A DNA stretch of 64,000 nt from contig NZ_BIXY01000003.1 of the NCBI RefSeq assembly GCF_008326305.1, forward strand, positions 1-64,000, given 5' to 3'. Of this stretch, positions 34,237 through 41,398 are shown piece after piece. The position numbers and the translations under genes are program-made. Under the pieces are notes generated by a model, which searched no databases, was not told the DNA's origin, and saw only the letters and a list, made by a program, of their open reading frames with translations. The first letter of the stretch is position 1; every line of letters begins with the position of its first letter. The DNA comes from Dictyobacter arantiisoli (GTDB lineage Bacteria > Chloroflexota > Ktedonobacteria > Ktedonobacterales > Ktedonobacteraceae).

Positions 34237-36042
34237 ATGAAGGAGACCTTGCGCCACCTTTATCGGCGGGCAAATGATAAAGCAAAATTATATATCGTGC
34301 CAGCCACTATTGGCGATACATGGCAGGCTGTGTTCGAGCGGGTCGCAGATAAAGCCACTCAGCGTCTACAACGTGGCAGCGCGCCAGCTCCAAAGCGCGG
34401 CTTTCTCTATCGTTTTGGTGTCACACTGCTCTGTTTCCTGCTCGGCCTGTATCTATTGATCAGCACCCATCCTATCTCTTTTAATGGCAACTCTACTGTT
34501 GCTAGCGCTGTCGCAACCCCTGCAGCCACTAGCAGTATCGCAAAGATTACCGCCTCGACCGGCTCTTTGTATGCACCCGGTAAAGGTGGTGTGGCACAGA
34601 CCCAGAATACCCATACTACTACTCAGACCAATCAGCTAGCGGCGACCGGTGTAACCTGTGATCCGACCAATCCGATGTCTTATTATCAGGCCGGTTGTGA
34701 TTTTTCAGACAGTAACTATCAATGCACCTATAATGCAGCCCCCGATACGGGCGGATCAGATAAGGCTGGAAGTCATCCAGCATCTGCCAATGATTATGCG
34801 TCATTCCATTGCACAGCCAATGGCAATACCTATAGCTGCAGAATTGCGGATTACACCGTTCCGATTTATAACCTGACCTGTAGTTATGGCTTTGCTTCAA
34901 CTTGTCGATTGGCGGACTGTGTACTGAAAGGTATTACCTGTTACAATGCAGATCCGAAAAATCCGATTACGGGCTTACCGGAGCCTGCTCCCACCACCAC
35001 TACTACTACTACCAATACTCTGCAAGAAGTGTGTCCTGTGCAGGTGAATCAGGATTGTTCTATCGTGCAATCAACTGGCAGCGATGTGCTAACGGGCGCG
35101 CATGGATTGTTGGGAGAGACGCCTGCCGCATCAACTTTCCAGGCACCTGCGGTGGCGAATGCCTGGCAGTCTATGTTGACAATTGTGGGTGCATTGTTTA
35201 CCTTCGCCCTGGTAGTAGCCGGGTATCAGGTGTTGTTGGGACCTTTTAGCTCACGTTATGTCAATCTATCAGAGGCTGCGGGACGTGTGATTATTGCCGG
35301 AATCGCAGCTGTTGCCAGCTTATATGTCATCGGGCTGCTAATCGCGCTTACCAATGGTTTGAGTGTGTTTGTTGAAGGATTGCAATTTGGCGGAGGTAAT
35401 GGGGGGAGTGTGATTGCCTCTATCTTACAATTTTTCGGTATTCAAACGGTGAGAGTAGGAACTCCTTCGGGGCAGTGGGGATGCAATGTGCAACAGTTCC
35501 TGGGAAATATTTTTAATCTCTCAATCTATAATCTGCAAGCAGCGAATAAGCAAATCACGGCTGATCAGCAGTCAGTCCTGGTATATGGAGACATCTCTAC
35601 CATTGTGAATCATCTGACCGACTATATTATGACTCTATTAACGGTAGTACTGGCAATTCAGCTGATGATCCGTCTGGTCTTTCTCAATGGTTATATTATT
35701 ATCAGCCCTCTGATGATTTTCTGCAATGCGTTACCGGGTGATACTGGTGCTAGCTTGATGCGACACTGGCTCAAAGATTTTCTGGCGCTCTTATTTGTAC
35801 AGGTCTTGCAACTCTTCGCCGTGGTAGCGCTGGGAATGTTCTTTGCCGCGGCACAAACTGCTTTCGGCAATGATCCCTGGTCTCAGGCTATGATTGGCAA
35901 GATGGCACCCGTAGTTGGCTTGATGATTGTCTTGCGTGTGCCTAAATTGTTGAATTCTACCGCGACGTCAGTACTCTCATCGATCAGTTCTTCAATCACT
36001 GGCTCGGTCAGCGGTATTATCTTGATTGTGCGAGGTCTCTAG
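34237..36042 (+). CDS. VirB6/TrbL-like polytopic protein with Cys-rich domain, paralog 2
   Basis: 601 residues with the same plan as paralog 1: cytoplasmic segment with DKAKLYIVPATIGDTW, membrane helix near 53-73, YAPGKGGVA, Cys-rich exported domain (about 145-270; YQCTYNAAP, FHCTANGNTYSCRI, LTCSYG), then the multi-helix C-terminal domain with QWGCNVQQFLGNIFNLSIYNLQ and LRVPKLLNSTAT. It has an insert of about 20 residues (GGGNGGSVIASILQFFG) before the WGCNV motif that paralog 1 lacks. The stop codon directly abuts the next start. Confidence 0.65.
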   Translation: MKETLRHLYRRANDKAKLYIVPATIGDTWQAVFERVADKATQRLQRGSAPAPKRGFLYRFGVTLLCFLLGLYLLISTHPISFNGNSTVASAVATPAATSSIAKITASTGSLYAPGKGGVAQTQNTHTTTQTNQLAATGVTCDPTNPMSYYQAGCDFSDSNYQCTYNAAPDTGGSDKAGSHPASANDYASFHCTANGNTYSCRIADYTVPIYNLTCSYGFASTCRLADCVLKGITCYNADPKNPITGLPEPAPTTTTTTTNTLQEVCPVQVNQDCSIVQSTGSDVLTGAHGLLGETPAASTFQAPAVANAWQSMLTIVGALFTFALVVAGYQVLLGPFSSRYVNLSEAAGRVIIAGIAAVASLYVIGLLIALTNGLSVFVEGLQFGGGNGGSVIASILQFFGIQTVRVGTPSGQWGCNVQQFLGNIFNLSIYNLQAANKQITADQQSVLVYGDISTIVNHLTDYIMTLLTVVLAIQLMIRLVFLNGYIIISPLMIFCNALPGDTGASLMRHWLKDFLALLFVQVLQLFAVVALGMFFAAAQTAFGNDPWSQAMIGKMAPVVGLMIVLRVPKLLNSTATSVLSSISSSITGSVSGIILIVRGL

Positions 36043-37824
36043 ATGAAAGAGCGATTGCAGCACTGGCATGCCCTATGGACCGAGAAATCCTCTTCCTATC
36101 TTGATCCTCTTTTTGGAACAGAACAGCCTGAAGCAGGGCACAGGCGGCCTCACTTAAGACATATGGTGAGAAATGCTATCAAGGATTGGCAACAGGCTTC
36201 AGAGCCAGCTCCGAAGAAAAGTATCTGGTCTCGTCTGCTTGTCACGCTGGCTTGCTTTGCGATTGGTTTTTTGCTCTTACTCAATACTCATCCTGTTGCC
36301 TGGCAGGCAAGCTCTACCACGAGTGCAAACACACGCGCAGCTTCAGCACAGGGGATAAAACTTCCGAGCTATCAACCAGGCAAGGGTGCGGTCAACGACA
36401 CGAACACCTTGCAATGTAATCTCAATGAGCCCGCATCTTATTATTTCCCCAATAACACCAGTGATAGTACGAAGGAGGCTCCGAATAATCCCAATGGCGG
36501 TTGTGCGTTCTCCACAGCCAATTATAGCTGTTCGTATGATCCGCTGGGCTCGGCCAATGGGAATGGTGACACCTTCGCCTCCTGCACGATTAACGGTGTT
36601 TTTTATGAATGTCCGATAACAGATGATAATGCCGCGCTCAGTACCCTGACCTGCCGAGATGGCAATGGTCATACCTGTAACATTACAAACTGTCCTATCA
36701 ACGGGCCATGCATCAATACAGGGAAGACAGATGCTATCACTGGATTGCCTATCGTCGCAACTCCAACGGTGACCAGTGGAACGGCTTCACCGGAGTCTAC
36801 TGATACCTTGGATGTTTGTCCCTTACCTGTGAAGGAGGATTGCACGACCATTGCAGCGGGGGGAAATGATGTGATTGGAGGGACGACTGGCTTATTAAGC
36901 ACGACACCCGATACCTCAACCTATAACTCTGCCCAGGTCACAACAGCATGGCAATCGGTCTTGCTGGTAGTGGGTGGATTGGTTGCTTTTGCCCTGACAA
37001 TCGCTGGCTATCGAGTGATGCTAAGTCCTTTCAGCACACGCTATGCCACTTCTGCTGAGACCATTGGCCGGGTAGTGATTGCTGGTGTGGCTGCCATTGT
37101 GAGTCTGTTCTTCATTGGTGAGTTGATCAGTATCCTGAACGCGTTCAGTGCCGTTGTAAAGACGTTTACCTTTAACAATGGCCTCAGCGGTGATTTTTCT
37201 ACCGCCTTTGCCTCATTTTCAGGCAATAGTTTATCGTCAGTGGGTGTCCCCTCATCGCGCTGGGGCTGTAATGTGCAGCAGTTCTTCGGCAATGTGTTCA
37301 ACATGTCAGTCTATAATTTACAGGCCGCCCGGAAGGATATCAATGCTACCCAGCATGCATCGCTGATATTTACTGCTTCCGCCAATTTGATCAATCATAT
37401 ACCTGATTATCTACTGACCTTGATGACAATTTTGCTGGCAATCCAACTGATGTTGCGTCTGGTATTTGTCAATGGCTATATTGTGATCAGCCCATTAATT
37501 ATCTTTTGTTCTGCGCTACCAGGCGCGTTGAGTAGCGGTATTTTGCGGCGCTGGCTCCATGATTTTCTGGCCCTGCTAGCAGTCCAGTTTATTCAGTTAT
37601 TCGCGGCAGTAGTTATAATTTTATTATTTGATGGTGCCCAGGCTGCTTTTGGTACTTCATGGCCAGGCCAGCTTATTGCCCGTTTCCTGCCGATCATTAG
37701 CATGATGATCATTTTAAATATACCCAGACTGCTCAATTCGTCGGCAACGACCCTGCTGTCATCGATTACATCCTCAATATCGGGATCAATCACAGGCATT
37801 ACCCTGATCATTCGTGGCCTTTGA
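36043..37824 (+). CDS. VirB6/TrbL-like polytopic protein with Cys-rich domain, paralog 3
   Basis: 593 residues, zero-base gap from paralog 2, so the two are certainly co-transcribed and probably translationally coupled. Same architecture: membrane helix at about 64-83, YQPGKGAVN, Cys-rich exported domain (about 122-235; YSCSYDP, CTINGVFYECPI, LTCRDGNGHTC), C-terminal helices with RWGCNVQQFFGNVFNMSVYNLQ and LNIPRLLNSSAT. Divergence from its siblings is spread over the length, so the duplication is not recent. Confidence 0.65.
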   Translation: MKERLQHWHALWTEKSSSYLDPLFGTEQPEAGHRRPHLRHMVRNAIKDWQQASEPAPKKSIWSRLLVTLACFAIGFLLLLNTHPVAWQASSTTSANTRAASAQGIKLPSYQPGKGAVNDTNTLQCNLNEPASYYFPNNTSDSTKEAPNNPNGGCAFSTANYSCSYDPLGSANGNGDTFASCTINGVFYECPITDDNAALSTLTCRDGNGHTCNITNCPINGPCINTGKTDAITGLPIVATPTVTSGTASPESTDTLDVCPLPVKEDCTTIAAGGNDVIGGTTGLLSTTPDTSTYNSAQVTTAWQSVLLVVGGLVAFALTIAGYRVMLSPFSTRYATSAETIGRVVIAGVAAIVSLFFIGELISILNAFSAVVKTFTFNNGLSGDFSTAFASFSGNSLSSVGVPSSRWGCNVQQFFGNVFNMSVYNLQAARKDINATQHASLIFTASANLINHIPDYLLTLMTILLAIQLMLRLVFVNGYIVISPLIIFCSALPGALSSGILRRWLHDFLALLAVQFIQLFAAVVIILLFDGAQAAFGTSWPGQLIARFLPIISMMIILNIPRLLNSSATTLLSSITSSISGSITGITLIIRGL

Positions 37825-37829
37825 TATTT

Positions 37830-37875
37830 TGTCCCTCTTTCCTACTCGCTATTTGTACGAGAATTTCTTACTATA
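37830..37875 (+). promoter_or_regulatory. Box promoter P6 for VirB6-like paralog 4 and the channel genes
   Basis: Box TGTCCCTCTTTCCTACTCG begins at 37830, 6 bp after the stop of paralog 3; TACTATA begins at 37869, 39 bp later. It is the last box in the locus and probably serves the run of genes to 45028. Confidence 0.75.
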
Positions 37876-38029
37876 GTGGAAGCCGTAGCATCGGCAATCA
37901 CGATGTCAGCGGCATACAGTACCTTACCTATGAATCATCAAAAAATATTTATTTTCTCTCTGTATTACATGTGCTGAGAATCGTTTTATACATGATGGAT
38001 ACCATTTTGCATGTCAGGAGCATAGGGAG

Positions 38030-39523
38030 ATGAAAAAAAAGCTTCTCCGCTCTATTACAATTATGATGCGTGCCATGTATGCATGGCTCAAACATTTTGC
38101 CTCACACGAAAACAAGCCCAGGGGCTTTCTTTATCGTGCAGGTGCGACTGTGCTATGCTTTGTAATTGGATTGTTTTTTTTATCCCTGGCCCATCCCATC
38201 TCTCTGTTTGCCTCTTCCAACCATTCTCAAAAGATTGTCATGCACGCTGTGGCGAAAGGGAATTCTAGCTCTACCATTCACGCGTATGTGCCTGGTAAAG
38301 GTGGCGTTACCAGCGCGTCCATGAATGCAGCTGATCCGGTCACCATTTGTTATACGAATGGGAATGGAAATACTGGCAATACGAGTACCCCTGATCCAAT
38401 TACGAACTTGCCGCAAATTAAGGCCACTGGCACTGCCACTGCCACAACCAACGAGAAGGACCAATTAAATGGACAGCAGGCACCGATTTGTGAAGTGCCC
38501 GTGGATGCCACCTGTACTAGCACTCTTGGGGCTGATGATGCATTGGTGGGAACCAATGGTTTGCTGAACTCAACACCGGCTGCATCTACCTATTCATCAG
38601 GTGAGATCGTCACGGCTGAAAAGTCTATGCTAGGCATTGCGCTGGCTCTGCTGGTGATTCCCTTCGCCCTGGCTGGTTATCAGATTATGCTGAGCCCTTT
38701 TAGTGCGCGCTATGCCAATGGCGTTGAGCTGGTTGGTCGTATTATTATTACCGCCGCTGCCGCCGCTGTTAGTTTATACTTTATTGGCCTGGCTATCGAC
38801 TTCTTGAATGGACTGGGCGCAACCATTTCTACCATCTCGTTTGGTACCATCGATCCCCAGGTGATTGCAATTCTGGCGAAATTTTTCCCATTTCTCGCAG
38901 GCCTGTCTAATGTTCATCGGACGGTTGCGATTGGTATGCCATCAGGAGCCTGGCAATGCAATGTACACCAATTTTTGGGGAATATCTTCAATCTCTCGGT
39001 CTATAACTTAGAGGCGGCAAATCAGCAAATCGATTCCGCCTCACAAGCTCAAAAGATATATGTTGCTACCGCGCACCTGATCAGCAACTTGCCCAACTAT
39101 ATCCTGACATTGTTGACGATTGTACTGGCAATTCAACTGACAGTGCGACTGGTATTTGTCAATGCCTACATCATTATCAGTCCTTTGATGATTGTGGTAG
39201 GAGCATTGCCGGGGGCGGAAGAGATTGGTCCAAGCATTATGCGGGGATGGTTGCGAGGTTTTATGGGTTTGTTAGCAGTGCAATTCGTGCAGCTATTTGC
39301 GGCCGTTGCCAGCATGCTATTGTTTACCACCGCGCAGGCCGACTTTGCCAATGATCCATGGGCATCAAGTCTGGTGGGAACGATGATTCCGATTGTCAGT
39401 GTCATGCTGGTACTGAATGTACCCAGATTACTTAACTCGTCAGCTACCTCGATGATTGCACAGATTGCCTCATCGATCAGTGGTTCTATGACGGGTATTG
39501 TTTTGATCATTCGAGGTTTCTAA
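38030..39523 (+). CDS. VirB6/TrbL-like polytopic protein, short paralog 4
   Basis: 497 residues. It keeps the N-terminal membrane helix (about 36-55), YVPGKGGVT and the C-terminal membrane domain (AWQCNVHQFLGNIFNLSVYNLE, LNVPRLLNSSAT), but the Cys-rich exported domain is mostly deleted; only the short stretch with VTICYTNGNGNTG and CEVPVDATC remains. It has an insert before WQCNV like paralog 2. GGGAG precedes the ATG. First gene of the presumed channel operon with CHAP, pilin-like, PrgI-like and VirB4-like genes. Confidence 0.65.
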   Translation: MKKKLLRSITIMMRAMYAWLKHFASHENKPRGFLYRAGATVLCFVIGLFFLSLAHPISLFASSNHSQKIVMHAVAKGNSSSTIHAYVPGKGGVTSASMNAADPVTICYTNGNGNTGNTSTPDPITNLPQIKATGTATATTNEKDQLNGQQAPICEVPVDATCTSTLGADDALVGTNGLLNSTPAASTYSSGEIVTAEKSMLGIALALLVIPFALAGYQIMLSPFSARYANGVELVGRIIITAAAAAVSLYFIGLAIDFLNGLGATISTISFGTIDPQVIAILAKFFPFLAGLSNVHRTVAIGMPSGAWQCNVHQFLGNIFNLSVYNLEAANQQIDSASQAQKIYVATAHLISNLPNYILTLLTIVLAIQLTVRLVFVNAYIIISPLMIVVGALPGAEEIGPSIMRGWLRGFMGLLAVQFVQLFAAVASMLLFTTAQADFANDPWASSLVGTMIPIVSVMLVLNVPRLLNSSATSMIAQIASSISGSMTGIVLIIRGF

Positions 39524-39566
39524 GGATGCTGATTCATTCCTGCACAATCAATGGGGAGTCAGTCCA

Positions 39567-40454
39567 ATGCTGAGACGCTGGCTGAGAACGCGCAGGGCGC
39601 GCAGACGTTTGCGGCTTGGTCTGATTGTGGTAGGAATCGTAAGCATTTTTATCGTTGCAACCTGGAATGTAGGAGAGAGCGCTACAGACATTGCTCCATC
39701 GCAACCTGTGCACGCTCAGGCCAGTCGCATGACACCGGCTGTGTGGGCAAGCACTACCGTGGCTACGCCTGCTCCAACGATAACCGATAATACGTCAGCG
39801 GCGCTTCCTCTGCGAACAGGACCATTGGGAGCACGGCTGGCAGCTATAGCAAGCGCCATGCAAGGACATCTTTATGGTCCGCTTGCCAATCAATATGACG
39901 CGCATGATGTTGTGTTACAGAGTGCTTTACATTATTGGAAGAGCACCTGCCATAATCCTGATGGTTCGTTTTGCGATGAGGCAAAGAGTGGCTCACTGCA
40001 ATGCGTCGAATTTGTCACTGGTGTCTTTGCTGCGGTTGGTGATCCACTCCCGGTCAGTGGTATTGGTCAGGCCAATCAGTTCTGGCAACTCTATCAGCGG
40101 CGTGCCGGTTGGCAGGAGATTCCTGCCGGTGGTATGCCCCAGCCGGGCGATATCGTGACCTGGAGTGAGGACCCTGATCCTTTGAATCCAACGCAAGAGG
40201 TCTATGGACATCTGGCATTGGTCGTGGCAGTGCAGGCCCCGGTTGGACTGCGTGATGGCTCTATCAAGATCGCGCAGGCGAATGCGCCGGGCTCGCTCTA
40301 TCCAGGCAGTGGACATACTGGCAACTTTTATCTGTTACAGTGGCATGGGCCAGCCTATCTTAAGGTTCATCGGGCTGACAAACATCCGCCTGAGGCCCTT
40401 GTTTCATGGCCGCGCTTCCATGTGCAAGGATTTATTCGCCAGCTGGATCAGTAA
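39567..40454 (+). CDS. CHAP-domain peptidoglycan hydrolase (VirB1-like role)
   Basis: 295 residues. Basic N-terminus with a membrane helix (about 17-37) anchors an exported C-terminal domain. Residues about 130-285 match a CHAP amidase/peptidase: catalytic Cys in SLQCVEFVTGVF, then MPQPGDIVTWSED, and the catalytic His in GHLALVVAV. In type IV systems of monoderm bacteria CHAP or NlpC/P60 enzymes open the cell wall for the channel, the job VirB1 does elsewhere. Position between VirB6-like and pilin-like genes supports this. ATG 39567 has GGGGAG upstream. Confidence 0.75.
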   Translation: MLRRWLRTRRARRRLRLGLIVVGIVSIFIVATWNVGESATDIAPSQPVHAQASRMTPAVWASTTVATPAPTITDNTSAALPLRTGPLGARLAAIASAMQGHLYGPLANQYDAHDVVLQSALHYWKSTCHNPDGSFCDEAKSGSLQCVEFVTGVFAAVGDPLPVSGIGQANQFWQLYQRRAGWQEIPAGGMPQPGDIVTWSEDPDPLNPTQEVYGHLALVVAVQAPVGLRDGSIKIAQANAPGSLYPGSGHTGNFYLLQWHGPAYLKVHRADKHPPEALVSWPRFHVQGFIRQLDQ

Positions 40455-40528
40455 GCGTATTATTTTGTCACGCTTCATTTTTTGATTTTTTATGCGAAAT
40501 GCATAAGATACAGAAAGGAATTCATCAG

Positions 40529-40882
40529 ATGTCTACAATAGCTACAATTGCATTAAACATACCTTTTAGTGCTATCCATGTTTCACTGACCTCATATTAT
40601 CAGATGACGCACCATATTGCTACCGTCTGTCCTGTCAATTCTCCTAATGCCCCGACACAAATAGAAAGCGCGATTACTAATATTGTGAACTTTATGTCCT
40701 CCCTCGGAGCTGTTGTTTGCGCCCTGGGTATTGCAGTAGGCGGATTGATGCGTGCAACTTCCTTTGGTAACGAGCGTCGCGTCTCAGAATCCAATATGGC
40801 GATTACCTGTGCTGTGATTGGCCTGGGTACAGTCTTGCTGGCTCAGACACTGGGCACCTGGCTTGGTGGTATGTTTTGTTAA
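40529..40882 (+). CDS. Small two-helix VirB2/pilin-like protein
   Basis: 117 residues from ATG 40529, which has GAAAGG upstream; the in-frame start at 40406 would overlap the CHAP gene. Two hydrophobic helices (about 54-74 and 88-113) are joined by a short polar loop, SFGNERRVSES, and preceded by about 50 residues. This is the topology of VirB2/TrbC-type pilins and of the small subunits beside PrgI in Gram-positive type IV loci. Its place directly before the VirB3- and VirB4-like genes is the usual virB2-virB3-virB4 order. Assignment is by topology and order. Confidence 0.5.
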   Translation: MSTIATIALNIPFSAIHVSLTSYYQMTHHIATVCPVNSPNAPTQIESAITNIVNFMSSLGAVVCALGIAVGGLMRATSFGNERRVSESNMAITCAVIGLGTVLLAQTLGTWLGGMFC

Positions 40883-40944
40883 GATATGTGTTGCCGTGCA
40901 GCCATATCTGGTTGTTTAAGATATGTGCTGCCGTGCAGTCTTAT
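40879..40944. repeat. 29-bp direct repeat spanning a stop codon
   Basis: Copies 40879-40907 and 40916-40944 share TTAAGATATGTG(T/C)TGCCGTGCAG. The first copy includes the stop codon of the pilin-like gene, so the repeat looks like a local duplication of the gene end. Confidence 0.65.
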
Positions 40945-40987
40945 TTGACATCGTCAATAAGTGTTCCCCTGGAAAGAGTCGCAAGGG

Positions 40988-41380
40988 ATGAAGAAAGAAG
41001 AGTTTCCAACTTTTTTAAATCAGCAACCGACGGTCGTTTTTGGACGTACCGGACGGGAACTGTTGATTTTTTGTATTGGGCTGGGTCTGGGTTTTATGAT
41101 CTGGACAGACCTGCGTTTACCGGCTACAGGCGTCGGTGTCATTGTGTTGAAGGCTATTCTGGCGGTTATCCCTATGATCCTGTGCCTGATTGTGGCTTTT
41201 GTCAAAGTTTCGTCTCGACCGCTGGAAGATTGGGCTGTGGTATTACTGTTATATATCGCTCTTCCAAAGGTCTATCTCTATATGCCGCTTGAAGAAAACG
41301 ATGACGATGATGATCTTACTGATGCGTATTCTGGTTTAAATAGACCAATCAATCCTGATGATGATGATCGCTACAATTAA
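40988..41380 (+). CDS. PrgI/VirB3-like membrane protein
   Basis: 130 residues from ATG 40988 (AAGGG just upstream is close; GAAAGAGTCGCAAGGG precedes). N-terminus FPTFLNQQPTVVFGRTGRELL leads into two membrane helices (about 27-46 and 52-74) and an acidic tail ending in DDDDR. This is the size and topology of PrgI/TcpE/VirB3 proteins, which dock the VirB4 ATPase to the channel. The VirB4-like gene starts 18 bp downstream. Confidence 0.6.
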   Translation: MKKEEFPTFLNQQPTVVFGRTGRELLIFCIGLGLGFMIWTDLRLPATGVGVIVLKAILAVIPMILCLIVAFVKVSSRPLEDWAVVLLLYIALPKVYLYMPLEENDDDDDLTDAYSGLNRPINPDDDDRYN

Positions 41381-41398
41381 TAAAGGAGGAAGGTATCT

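Noticed and set aside
40440-40500. Tenth box promoter before the pilin-like gene (TGTCACGCTTC)
   Set aside because: It lacks CCCT and the ACT core; only the first few bases match.
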